A stretch of DNA of 64,000 bases, taken from NCBI GenBank assembly GCA_963281255.1, contig OY725492.1, forward strand, positions 248,001 to 312,000, given 5' to 3'. This stretch comes from Aphrocallistes beatrix. Its lineage: Eukaryota > Porifera > Hexactinellida > Sceptrulophora > Aphrocallistidae. Below the pieces are notes generated by a model. It saw nothing but the letters and a program-made list of their open reading frames with translations. It had not been told where the DNA came from and ran no database searches. This document shows, piece after piece, positions 11,269 to 21,053 of the stretch. Numbering within the stretch: the stretch's first letter is position 1; each line of letters begins with the position of its first letter. The position numbers and the translations under genes were made by a program.

Positions 11269-14200
11269 ATGTATCGTATTATTCCATTACTCATATTTCT
11301 CTCTTTTTTGCGTGTCGACTCTTTGGAATTTGCAAAGATATCGAAACAACATTCCTTCAAGGATGATAGCCCATTAATCCTCACAGACTTATCACCTACG
11401 AAGGCACAAGCTCGGAGCAAGGTCTCCCTCCCTGGGATGGAAGGTTTGGAGAGCTACGCCGGGTTTCTCCGTGTCAACAAATCTTCTGACGGATGTCTGT
11501 TCATGTGGTTCTTTCCCGCTCTGAATAAGAACACTTCTGCTCCAGTCCTCTTGTGGTTACAAGGCGGCCCAGGGGCGCCGTCTGTGTACGCAATTTTCAA
11601 TGAGAATGGACCTGTTGTGATTGACGCTGAAGGAAATCCAAATTCTCGCCCTATTAACTGGGCACAGAAGTTCAATGTAAGTCTTCTACATCGGTGAAAC
11701 TAACCTTTGTTCATTAATAATCTCGATTGAAAGGGACTTTTGTTTTGAAAATTTTAATTTCTTAGTTATCAACAAAACACAGGTACAGATATTTCTATAT
11801 GTAACCAAATTCTCCTGTCTTAAATGTCCGATATTTTCTTAAAATAGGTTCTCTACATTGACAATCCAGTCGGGACAGGGTTCAGTTTCGTTCGAGACAA
11901 GTCGGGCCTCTCTATCAATGAGAATCAAGTGGGAGACAACCTCTACACTGCCATGCTACAATTTTTCAAACTATTTGGTTATAAAGATAATGAATTCTAC
12001 ATAACGGGTAAGGCGGACTGTTTTTCTGTTAGAGTTTTGTCAAGTATGAGTTCATTATACTGTCTCCAGGTGAATCTTATGCTGGTAAGTACATCCCAGC
12101 TCTTGCCTACAAGATTCACACCTCCAATCCTACCGCCACATCCAAGATTAATTTCAAAGGTGTGGCTATTGGCAATGGTTTAGTGGATCCGGAGAATCAG
12201 ATCATCCATTATGGAGATCTCCTCTACGCTTTTGGGATAGTGGATGAGAATCAGAAAGCTGTCATTGACGGGAAAACAGAGAAGGGAGCTGAACTCATAA
12301 AACAAAGGATGTTTTACGAAGCATTCCTGGTATTCGATGCTCTGCTGAATGGCGACAAATTCCCTTACCCTACCTACTTCAAGAATGTGACTGGGTGTGA
12401 CTTCTATTACAACATTGAATAGTACGTAAGAAAAACAAATTTGAATTTAACTCTTATATGGCGCTAGATTTTTGCTAACTCATTTCCGGTTAAGTCATTT
12501 TGGGCGGGGAAACCTTAGAAGTGTGGGGTCTGAGCTATAAATAGAAATGATCCCAGGTAATTTAAGGGTTTTAACTTCTGTTCAAAAGAATTTACATTTA
12601 ACTTCTGTTCTCCTACCTGATAGTTGCCAGCAGCCACCTGAGATGGGATACTACTCCAAGTACCTTGGCAATGCTAAGGTGCGTGAGGCTATTCATGTTG
12701 GAAACGAGCCATTCAAGCAAGGGCTTGAGGTGGAAGAAGCTCTCATCAATGACGTCATGCAGTCAATAGCGTACAACCTCTCTGTTATAATGGATAATTA
12801 TAAAGTACTGCTGTTCAATGGAAATTTGGATATTATTGTTGGTAAGTACTATTTCAATGCTAGTAAAAAGTTGAATTTCTCCATGTACAGTTAACTCTTA
12901 ATCGGGACAACCGCTTAATTGGGACAAGTCTCCAGGAACGAAATGGTTCCCATACATAGAAGCTAATACTAAATTTCATCGGTTAATTGGGGACTCCGCT
13001 TAATCGGGACCAAAGTGTCCCGATTAAGCGGAGTCACCTGTCACTTCACTTCTGCTATGCCAAATCGTAGACATGTTGATTTACGGGTTCAATAATACGA
13101 AAGTTGTCAAATAGTATATGGTGATTAATACAGTTAAATTTTTTACGAATATATACGTTTATACAGTGGATATCCACTATAATTATTCAATAAAGTTTCA
13201 AGACAACCATTCTTGTATGCTGCTCTATCGCAACCTTGATGCACTCTATCATCTCAATAACTGTGCAGTTAATCCATAGTCCAGCGTCAATTTTGAATAT
13301 ATCTTTCGAGTGGATACTTATTAGGCCATTGCTTTGCATGTATGCCTGATGGCCTTCAACCGTCATCACACTTGATAAATCGAACTCCTCTTCCTCTATT
13401 AGGATTTCTGGGTCTGTGCAGAGTAGAATTTGATATTCTCTGAGGTTTTCTTTCATTAAATGTATTAGAATGTTATTCTCAGAATTTTGACTGTCAGATT
13501 CAGCTATTTTCACTACGAAATACTCAAATTTGAATTTATCATTCATTCTATTCAGATACTTTGAGAATTTGTTAATAGAATGGAGTGATGTGTTTTGTGT
13601 TGTGATAAGGACAATCGCGATTTTCACAACTTTTCCGGTAGAATTTACAGGCGTTATGGAGCGAATCATCCCTTTCGCACTTCTTAACTGCTCTTTCCAT
13701 ATTTGGACAAATATGTAATTTGGAAATTTATCCTCAACGAAACTTGTGATGAAATAATTCCGCGATTCAAATGAATGATGTATAACAATTTCTTTCAGAT
13801 AAAATTTAGTAAAATTTTCATAACCAATTCCATATTTGTGTTCAGTATATATGTTTTCTGCTAATTTGTGAAGTTCCTTCTGATACTCTTTATCTACATC
13901 TTGCGGTTTTTCACTGTTGCTAGAGGCTAGCATCCCATCATTGATGTACAGCCAGATATCTCTATACAAATTTGAGTCTTTGTATTCACTATTTTTCACT
14001 TTTTCATTTTGTTCCATCTCCCTATTCATCATTTGTGGACACTTTTCTTCCGTTTTTTCTAACTTTTCAATCTCATTTTTAAGTTGAAAATATTCTTCTT
14101 GATAATTCGCTGTATCGATCAAGTAGAATATGTCATTAGGTGAAGGAGTATTGAGAAGTATCATCTCATCCATAATAGCATTTGTATGCAGTGGATTTCT

Positions 14201-15489
14201 CCATAGCAAATTGTTCATGTGTGATATTTCGGTTGAGAAGACACTCTTTAACGTTTCACTATCGCAGTAGATACCCAGTACAAGCAAACACTCTTTAAGT
14301 GTATTGAATTCTCGCATACAAGCTGAGATAACTCGTACGAAATAATCTGAAATTATAACTCCGTGTTCTAAACCGCACAAACTCTGATTCGGTGATGAGC
14401 TAATGCCTAACATTATAATTTGGTTTGGGTCCATTCTTTGTATTGCAGCGACAAGTTTGTCAAAACGCACATAGACAGATGTACTTCTCAATAGAAAGAA
14501 CCAAGGATATTGATCCCATATCTTCAAATCTTCTATGTATTGGAAAAGTAATGAATAGAAGCTGACAGGGTCCCTCTCCTCAATTACATGGTACTTCTCC
14601 ATTATTTCAGTTTCAATTTGTTCTCTCGCGCTTAGAATAAACAGTATATCTCCTCGGCTCACTCGACTTCCCCAGGTATCTAGAATAACTTCGATCTCTT
14701 TAACTGAAATCCATTCATCCAGTATGAGAATTACCATCACATCTCTTCCTTCTGTTAGCTCACAATATTGGCAGTTACGCTTTTGGTTAATAAACGCCTC
14801 AATATTCCCTTTGATAGTTGGTCCAGTGTGATCAGTCTTATGGATATTAGTATGCGAAGTCGTTATAATGTAAATAAATAAAAATACAAAAACCACAGCT
14901 AATTTTCCTTTGTGATGTGTGAATCCTGTACAAATTTTCTTAAACACTCTTATGCCAAGACATAAGGTAATGCCTTGGGGTACTTTTGGAGGATTCTCGT
15001 TGCAAGAATTATTGTGCATTATTGTTTTTGCCTCAAAATGCGAGACTTAATCGAACTTGTCTGTACTTATGAATATCGATATCGAATAAGTATTCCAAGA
15101 AATCCTAGCAATTAATTCTTGAAGCCAATTTATTAATATATTTAAGATACCTTAGTTTACATCAATGGCAACATCACAATACATATTGTTTGACATGGAA
15201 GCTATTCACGATGGATTCTTCTAAAAATATTTGAATTCAATCTTCCCTAGGTACCATTCTTACAGAAGGATATCTCAAAGTATTGAAATGGTCAAAAGCT
15301 GACCAATACAAAACCGCAAAAAGGATGCCATGGAAGGTGGAAAGTTCCGACACAGAGGTAGCTGGGTACGTGAGACAGGTCGGAGATTTCTATCAGGTCT
15401 CAGTAAGGAAATCCGGACATATGGTGCCTTATGACCAGCCTAGGTCGGCAATGGACATGCTAACTCGATTCATTTATAATCAATTCTAG
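11269..15489 (+). CDS. CPVL: probable serine carboxypeptidase (CPVL)
   Basis: Lysosomal/secretory serine carboxypeptidase of the S10 family, which removes C-terminal residues from peptides. Five exons with consistent phases: 11269-11676, 11848-12007, 12070-12421, 12624-12841, 15251-15489; 458 aa against about 476 in human CPVL. A signal peptide is evident ([18 protein letters not shown]). Substrate-site motif [11 protein letters not shown] replaces the usual WLNGGPG-S. The catalytic triad is visible: Ser in GESYAG (start of exon 3), Asp in FNGNLDIIV (exon 4), His in [10 protein letters not shown] (exon 5). [15 protein letters not shown] is highly characteristic of CPVL. Intron 3 contains a copy of the 70-bp dispersed repeat. 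Intron 4 (2.4 kb) contains a pogo-like MITE and a complete gene on the other strand. Confidence 0.95.
12477..12550 (+). repeat. 70-bp dispersed repeat, copy 3
   Basis: About 70 bp from CATTTCCGG through TCATTTTGGGCGGGGAA to CTATAAATAGAAA. Similar blocks occur at 1556-1622 and 2013-2082 (inverted) and 47327-47395 (same orientation). It lies inside CPVL intron 3. No coding potential. Confidence 0.75.
12888..13040. repeat. pogo-like MITE in CPVL intron 4
   Basis: Contains CCGCTTAATCGGGACC and its inverted form GTCCCGATTAAGCGGAG, plus ACATAGAAGCTAATA, which is also in the element at 62925-63112. A TA precedes the left end; the right-hand TA is mutated. Non-autonomous. Confidence 0.8.
13187..15019 (-). 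CDS. chondroitin-synthase-like glycosyltransferase, nested in CPVL intron
   Basis: Single exon, 610 aa. Type II Golgi membrane topology: short cytosolic N-terminus, one membrane segment at about residues 39-55 ([14 protein letters not shown]). Residues about 90-300 resemble the GT31 half of CHSY/CHPF proteins: [10 protein letters not shown], then [19 protein letters not shown] where catalytic relatives have FMRADDDVY, then [19 protein letters not shown] where relatives have [25 protein letters not shown] lies between the halves. The C-terminal half (about 450-600) resembles the GT7-like half, with [10 protein letters not shown] where DVD is usual and [13 protein letters not shown] later. Both metal-binding DxD motifs look degraded, so a non-catalytic, CHPF-like partner role is possible (inference). 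The whole gene lies antisense in a CPVL intron. Confidence 0.68.
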   Translation of the reverse strand: MHNNSCNENPPKVPQGITLCLGIRVFKKICTGFTHHKGKLAVVFVFLFIYIITTSHTNIHKTDHTGPTIKGNIEAFINQKRNCQYCELTEGRDVMVILILDEWISVKEIEVILDTWGSRVSRGDILFILSAREQIETEIMEKYHVIEERDPVSFYSLLFQYIEDLKIWDQYPWFFLLRSTSVYVRFDKLVAAIQRMDPNQIIMLGISSSPNQSLCGLEHGVIISDYFVRVISACMREFNTLKECLLVLGIYCDSETLKSVFSTEISHMNNLLWRNPLHTNAIMDEMILLNTPSPNDIFYLIDTANYQEEYFQLKNEIEKLEKTEEKCPQMMNREMEQNEKVKNSEYKDSNLYRDIWLYINDGMLASSNSEKPQDVDKEYQKELHKLAENIYTEHKYGIGYENFTKFYLKEIVIHHSFESRNYFITSFVEDKFPNYIFVQIWKEQLRSAKGMIRSITPVNSTGKVVKIAIVLITTQNTSLHSINKFSKYLNRMNDKFKFEYFVVKIAESDSQNSENNILIHLMKENLREYQILLCTDPEILIEEEEFDLSSVMTVEGHQAYMQSNGLISIHSKDIFKIDAGLWINCTVIEMIECIKVAIEQHTRMVVLKLY

Positions 15490-15721
15490 ATTTTGTAAAG
15501 TATGTAGTACATATAGTAGTATGTGGTAACGTAACTGTATAGCATAGTTTGTTAAGTTGTAATTCTAAGGTTAGCTATAGCAATTATATATGTATATTGA
15601 TACAATACTTTGTTATAACGAAATACAATTTATATTTTTTGTTGCTTCTAACGGCTTTTGATAGTAATTAGTTGTTCTTATTATCCTGAATTCTGTTACG
15701 AATTAGAGAAATGAGCGAAAC

Positions 15722-17113
15722 ATGAGTGAACACCAGCCGGAATCAGTCAGCCCTCACCGCAAACAACCACAGGCAGACAAATCCTACCATAAACAGCTGA
15801 TCTACATATTCATATCTCTCGTAATCGACCTGTTAGCCTTCACCCTAATTCTCCCCCTCTTCCCCACTCTACTGGAGTACTATGGCTACACGCTCAATGA
15901 TCCCTACTACAAGTATTGCGAGCAATACCTTGATTCGACTTTGAAACTTTTCGGTGCGCCAACTGGTCGGAATTCAAACTTAGTTTTCTTCGGGGGACTT
16001 TTAGGTTCTCTTTTCTCCTTATTGCAATTTGTTAGCACCCCTTTCATCGGCACCTTCTCCGATATTTACGGGCGAAAACCTTTGATGCTGTTTTCATTAA
16101 TGGGTATTGGGTTTGCCTACCTCCTTTGGATGTTCTCCTACACGTTTCCTCTGTTCGTATTATCGCGTATTTTGGGAGGCATCACTAAGTGTAATATTAG
16201 TATCGCGATTTCCATCGTGACTGATATCACTCCTGTTGAAAAGCGCAGTAGAGGCATGGCAGCTGTAGGGATCGCGTTCTCAATTGGTTTCCTATTCGGT
16301 CCCATTATTGGTGTCTTTTTCTCGCGAATGGCCACAGTTTCCAGCGCAACTTTTGGTACATTTCAATACCCTGCGATTTTCGCACTTTCCCTAACTGTTA
16401 TAAATATTTTATTTGTATATTATTTCCTCGATGAAAGCTTACCAGTATCGGAACGTGCGAAATCTCTCGGGCATGGTTTTAAAAGCGCGATTTATCTCTC
16501 CAATCCCTTCTCACTTCTAAGATTTGATGCTGTTGTCAAATTCACGAAAGAAGAACTGAGCTCGATGCGTCTTCTCGGGTTTTCTTATCTCAGCTTTATG
16601 ATACTTTTCGCGGGAATGGAATATGCGCTTTCCTTCCTGGTACATGATCGGTTAGATTTTTCGAGGAACGATCAAGGCAGGATGTACTGTTTTGTCGGTG
16701 TCGTGATGATTCTGTTACAAGGTGGTGTTGTGCGTAGGATGAAACCCGGTAGGGAGAAACTTCTTGGGATAAGTGGGATTCTTGCTTTGCTGCCTTGTTC
16801 GTTATGTTTCGCGTTTCTCAACACAACAGCGACACTCTACGTCGGCTTAGTATTGTATTCATACACAAGTGCGACAGTTGTCACTGCTTTAACTGTGCTC
16901 GCATCTCTACCGGGAACCGAAAGTGAGAAAGGAAAAATTATTGGTATCATGCGCTCGATCGGAGCATTAGCCAGGGGTGTTGGACCTTTCTTTGTCTGTT
17001 CGTTGTATTGGAGCATTGGATCGTTTAGATGTTACCTCTTAGGAGGGGTGCTTTTAGTTGTACCCATCATGCTCCTGTACTGGTACAAGCAGCCCAGAGA
17101 GAAAAAGGATTAA
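15722..17113 (+). CDS. MFSD10: MFSD10-type major facilitator transporter
   Basis: Single exon, 463 aa, multi-pass membrane transporter of the major facilitator superfamily (MFSD10/TETRAN, organic anion transport in the plasma or organelle membrane). About 12 hydrophobic helices. The MFS A-motif is clear after helix 2: GTFSDIYGRKPLMLFS. GGLLGSLFSLLQFVSTPFIG is almost diagnostic of MFSD10, as is KCNISIAISIVTDITP in helices 4-5. The gene begins 230 bp after CPVL ends, on the same strand. The start is the first ATG in the frame, in good context. Confidence 0.92.
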   Translation: MSEHQPESVSPHRKQPQADKSYHKQLIYIFISLVIDLLAFTLILPLFPTLLEYYGYTLNDPYYKYCEQYLDSTLKLFGAPTGRNSNLVFFGGLLGSLFSLLQFVSTPFIGTFSDIYGRKPLMLFSLMGIGFAYLLWMFSYTFPLFVLSRILGGITKCNISIAISIVTDITPVEKRSRGMAAVGIAFSIGFLFGPIIGVFFSRMATVSSATFGTFQYPAIFALSLTVINILFVYYFLDESLPVSERAKSLGHGFKSAIYLSNPFSLLRFDAVVKFTKEELSSMRLLGFSYLSFMILFAGMEYALSFLVHDRLDFSRNDQGRMYCFVGVVMILLQGGVVRRMKPGREKLLGISGILALLPCSLCFAFLNTTATLYVGLVLYSYTSATVVTALTVLASLPGTESEKGKIIGIMRSIGALARGVGPFFVCSLYWSIGSFRCYLLGGVLLVVPIMLLYWYKQPREKKD

Positions 17114-17286
17114 TTCGTTTTGGCAGATTTTGGTTCTCTCTATACAGTATACATATAGGTGTGTTGTAGTTTATTTTATGAACCTTTCCTTTGATTTTAA
17201 TTTGATCAGATCTATATTAAATGTTCTCCACTAGTTCTAATTATTTTTAAAGAATTTTTTTCCAAGAGTAAGATATTAGTTTGCAG

Positions 17287-18363
17287 ATGGCCCAAGCTCC
17301 AACACCGTTTATAGATCAGACTTTTTCACCGACATCTGAGAATCTTCATCAAGATGTTATAGCATTTGTAGTAAAATTTATTAAACCTGATTGGAAGGAA
17401 AAAGCTATTTATATAAAACTTTTTTCCGACGGAATATCAAACAAACTCATTGGTTGTTATTCTGGAGAAATGATTTCAAATAAAACTGGGGTCCTAGTTA
17501 GGATTAACGGCGTCGGAACCGAAAAAATAATCGACAGGGAAAATGAAATTAAAACATATAATATGCTCTCAACCATTAAGGATATGAATAGTTCACAATT
17601 GCACGCTACTTTTCATAATGGGATATGCTACGAGTTTCTGGATGGTGCAACTCTGGATGTGAATAGTGTACGCGACCCTCACATATCAAAATTAATTGCA
17701 CAGCAAATAGCAAAGATGCATATACGTTGTCAGGGAACTCCCATAGCCCCCCAAACATCCATTTTAGAAACTTTTACTATGAAATTTTTCGCGAATTTTC
17801 CAACTCATTTTGAAGATCCCAAACGACAAAAAACCTTCGAATCGCTTCCCAAACTATCTGAACTACGGTTGGAAGTGAAAAAGATTATATCAACTCTAAC
17901 TGAGCTCAACTTCCCAATGGTATTTTGTCACAACGACCTTCTTCTTACTAACATGCTACACGACGCGTCGAATGATCAGATCAAATTCATCGATTTCGAG
18001 TATTCAGGTGTTAACTTCAACTGTTTTGATATCGGCAACCATTTTGCAGAATACGCTGGTTTGAATGAAGTTGATTATACTCGCTACCCGAGTAAAGACT
18101 ACCAGATGGTGTGGTTACGTCATTACCTGGAACATCTATACTTCTTGCAAGGGAAAAACCCAAGCAGTGTTACTGAGGAGGAATTGAATAGGTTGTACAT
18201 CGGTGTGAATATATCCGCACTTGCTGCCCATTTAATTTGGGGCTTGTGGGGTCTATACCAAGCTTCTAATTCAGTCATTGAGTTTGACTATATCGATTAT
18301 GCTAAGCTGCGTTTTGATGAGTTTTATGCGAAGAAAGTTCAGTTCTATTCCTTACTAGATTGA
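17287..18363 (+). CDS. ETNK1: ethanolamine kinase
   Basis: Cytosolic kinase making phosphoethanolamine, the first step of the CDP-ethanolamine route to phosphatidylethanolamine. Single exon, 358 aa. The Brenner motif is FCHNDLLLTNML (catalytic Asp in HND), followed by IKFIDFEYSGVNFNCFDIGNHFAEYAG with the metal-binding Asp; this ending is typical of ETNK rather than choline kinase. N-terminal phosphate-loop equivalent: LFSDGISNKLIGCY. A frame-open TTG lies just upstream, but ATG at 17287 is the natural start. Assignment to ETNK1 versus ETNK2 is not resolvable. Confidence 0.93.
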   Translation: MAQAPTPFIDQTFSPTSENLHQDVIAFVVKFIKPDWKEKAIYIKLFSDGISNKLIGCYSGEMISNKTGVLVRINGVGTEKIIDRENEIKTYNMLSTIKDMNSSQLHATFHNGICYEFLDGATLDVNSVRDPHISKLIAQQIAKMHIRCQGTPIAPQTSILETFTMKFFANFPTHFEDPKRQKTFESLPKLSELRLEVKKIISTLTELNFPMVFCHNDLLLTNMLHDASNDQIKFIDFEYSGVNFNCFDIGNHFAEYAGLNEVDYTRYPSKDYQMVWLRHYLEHLYFLQGKNPSSVTEEELNRLYIGVNISALAAHLIWGLWGLYQASNSVIEFDYIDYAKLRFDEFYAKKVQFYSLLD

Positions 18364-18534
18364 ATAGGAATGTAGTTATAGTTAGTATCCTTATATATTC
18401 TATATACATATATCTATTCTATTTATCATTCTGTTAGTGTGGATTTCAATTATTTTATTTGTTGTTTTAAAATAAATATATACTTTTATTCAATTCTCAT
18501 AATATATATCTTTAAAATCGCTTCAATAGCCAAT

Positions 18535-20556
18535 ATGCATTCAGAACGAATACCTATCATGCATCATTTCGGAATTGTATCGAGAAAAATTGCAGAGAAT
18601 TTGATAGAAGAGCACGCACAGGAAGAAAGGGAGCCTGAACATCGTGGTCCCACTCCTTCGCCCGTGATGCCGTCTTCGCCGAGGATAAAATCTCCCGCAC
18701 ACGAATTCCCCGTTCAGGCACCTGACAGATATGATGGAATCATATCTTCAAATTTCATACAAGACTACAATAAATCGATAGAGGATATTGAGAAAAGTCC
18801 ACCAAAGAATAAACTGCATCGAAAACTGGAGAGTTTACTACAGTTAACAGAACGTAAACTGAACGTTACGGCTAATTTAGCCAGCGAGACGGTGTCACAC
18901 AATATCGGCGAGCTATGGAAAGATATTTTAGTTATGTATCAATGCCAAGGACCTTTACAGATCAAATGCTTGACTATTCTCTATACTTCCCTCACTGCAA
19001 CACCTTTGTTGAACTCTCCAGACCATCTATTCGCTGTCCTTCACATGGTGCCTCTAGAGTTAAAAGATCTCTTTCCAATGGACAGTCATTCTGAACTGAA
19101 GTTATCGTCTCCCAATAATTATAAGCAGTCCAACGATCTGTTAAAGTCACTCTACCTCAGCCAAATCGTACAGAAGGGTTATGCGAGGTTGTATCTACAT
19201 TACCTACTTGGTAACCTAGAGAAGTTCAAGAATTTAGGAACGGTGCTTAAAGTTTTACAAAGTAGTTTAAGTGCTCATCTATTTTCTCTCGCGAAATCTC
19301 CTTTCGTTTGTATGTGTTTAAAACATGCTATGTCAATATTAACATTTCTAATCAATACTATCGAATTCCAATTAGTCGATCTAACGAACCCTCCTATAAA
19401 AGCAATTCAAAGTAGCCCGAAAAGTGGTTTCACGACAGAGAAAATATGCCTGCTAGATTCTCTAAGTCCAGAGATAATTCATTCACTCGAGATCTGGCAT
19501 CAAATATGTTTTTGTCACTCACAAGATGTTGAAAAATCGATTATTATTTTTATCCAATCCTATGTTTCGAATCAGAACGTACAGAATTTAATGGATTTCA
19601 CCCTCATGTTGGATATTCTCTCACTGCTGTCTCTGACAAATGGACATATCGCGGAAATATTAATTCTCTTACCGATTTTTCACACATATGCCACCACAAT
19701 CGATCGTACATTCCAATCACTTCTTCAATCCATTGCAAATTTGAAAGAAATAATGAAAAACTGGACATCCTACAATAAAATGGTTGAAGATTTGCTTTCT
19801 TTTTACCAGAATTCGGTTCCACATCCTTTTACTTTCAAAAGCTGGCAATTAGAACACATTTCTTACTACATCCATTCATTATCAAAAGTGTGTTTACAAA
19901 CTAAAATTAGTTACATTCGTAAATTAGTTCTAACTGGAAAAATATCGCATAGCAAATCAATTATTCATATTCCAACAAGTTTAATTGATTTTACAGCGTA
20001 TAAAGATTATGGAAACATCGAACTAAGTCCAAAAATACGCTATTTAGCAGTGAAAGGGGTTAAAGATGTCTTATCCACATGCACAGCTCAATTTTCTACT
20101 GAAAATCAATCTCTTGCGCCTCTTGGGATTCGGGAAATTACTCTTCAAACTCTAAAATATTGCTTTGATTGCGAATCAAATCAACAGGTCACGTTTCTAC
20201 TCAATCATTACAGACCTTCGACCAGTATTTTACTGGCATCATCAAAGGACTTTTTTCAGAATACACTTTTGCTAATTTATAATCGTTTTTTCAAACTGCA
20301 AACAGCTGGAGATGGAAACTCGTCGGTTTCATCACTTAGTAACATTTCAAAAACGCCTAAAAAGAATGAAAAATCTGTTCTAGCTTATCATTTGGCTAAC
20401 CGGATTCCGTCTAAAGAGGTGAAAGAGAAAGTTCAAGTTGATGTTATTAGGAATTTCCCTCATTTTGACCAGAGCACTGTTCGAAATGAATTGAAAATGC
20501 GGAATTTATCGTTCAAAATGTGGAAGAAAAACTCTGAAGAAAATTGCAGTGATTAG
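18535..20556 (+). CDS. TMEM232-like helical protein
   Basis: Single exon, 673 aa from the ATG at 18535. Start MHSERIPIMHHFGIVSRKI, then a Pro/Ser-rich patch (residues about 35-65) and an all-helical body. Features compatible with the TMEM232 family are IGELWKDILVMYQCQG with CLTILYTSL, SLEIWHQICFC, CLQTKISYIRKLVLTG and KIRYLAVKGVKDVL, in the family's order. I recall this family only approximately, so the call is moderate. TMEM232 is linked to cilia and sperm flagella in mammals. Despite the name, no strong membrane helix stands out here; the repeats look more like HEAT-type helices. The frame is open upstream with AT-rich junk and a possible acceptor AG, so a 5' exon cannot be excluded. Confidence 0.6.
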   Translation: MHSERIPIMHHFGIVSRKIAENLIEEHAQEEREPEHRGPTPSPVMPSSPRIKSPAHEFPVQAPDRYDGIISSNFIQDYNKSIEDIEKSPPKNKLHRKLESLLQLTERKLNVTANLASETVSHNIGELWKDILVMYQCQGPLQIKCLTILYTSLTATPLLNSPDHLFAVLHMVPLELKDLFPMDSHSELKLSSPNNYKQSNDLLKSLYLSQIVQKGYARLYLHYLLGNLEKFKNLGTVLKVLQSSLSAHLFSLAKSPFVCMCLKHAMSILTFLINTIEFQLVDLTNPPIKAIQSSPKSGFTTEKICLLDSLSPEIIHSLEIWHQICFCHSQDVEKSIIIFIQSYVSNQNVQNLMDFTLMLDILSLLSLTNGHIAEILILLPIFHTYATTIDRTFQSLLQSIANLKEIMKNWTSYNKMVEDLLSFYQNSVPHPFTFKSWQLEHISYYIHSLSKVCLQTKISYIRKLVLTGKISHSKSIIHIPTSLIDFTAYKDYGNIELSPKIRYLAVKGVKDVLSTCTAQFSTENQSLAPLGIREITLQTLKYCFDCESNQQVTFLLNHYRPSTSILLASSKDFFQNTLLLIYNRFFKLQTAGDGNSSVSSLSNISKTPKKNEKSVLAYHLANRIPSKEVKEKVQVDVIRNFPHFDQSTVRNELKMRNLSFKMWKKNSEENCSD

Positions 20557-21053
20557 TATTCAGTTGATTGGCAACCAGGTCCCACTTTTTACAAGCATCA
20601 GCTTTATTTGTACCTTCATAATCGAAACAATTTGTTTATTGAACTTATAACAATAACACATTGTAACAAGTGTCGTATGTTAGTTGAACTGGTAAAATAA
20701 TCCTAGAACTCGTAAGGTCTTTTTTTTACTTACCGGATTTTTTTTGTAATTTTTGTGGTTTGGTCAAAAATATCCTAATACACTAAGTCCTCTCTAATTG
20801 TCCACCATTGGGTAATGGGATCCTAAGTGGACAATTTGAGAACCCTGGACAATTAGAGAATTCGAAGTGTGTGTGCACATAGTACTCCTATTCTGGTAAG
20901 TGGACAAATAGAGAACCTGGACAATTACAGAAGTGGACAATTAGAGAGGACTGACTGTACTAGGAACAATGGACCGTGTGATAAACTGACATAATTTTGA
21001 TTCGTGTCGTTATTTTTTAACATTTGAATTTTTAGCTTTTAATTACAAAAAAT
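20557..21053. other. spacer with MITE, upstream of RPAP2
   Basis: 3' end of the TMEM232-like gene and promoter of RPAP2. It is largely occupied by the MITE at 20781-20957. Confidence 0.5.
20781..20957. repeat. TA-flanked MITE with AATTGTCC repeats
   Basis: Ends CACTAAGTCCTCTCTAATTG and CAATTAGAGAGGACTGACTG are inverted and flanked by TA on both sides. The interior repeats TGGACAATT several times. 177 bp, non-coding. The related element at 38134-38330 shares GTTCTCTC/GAGAGGAC ends. Confidence 0.85.
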
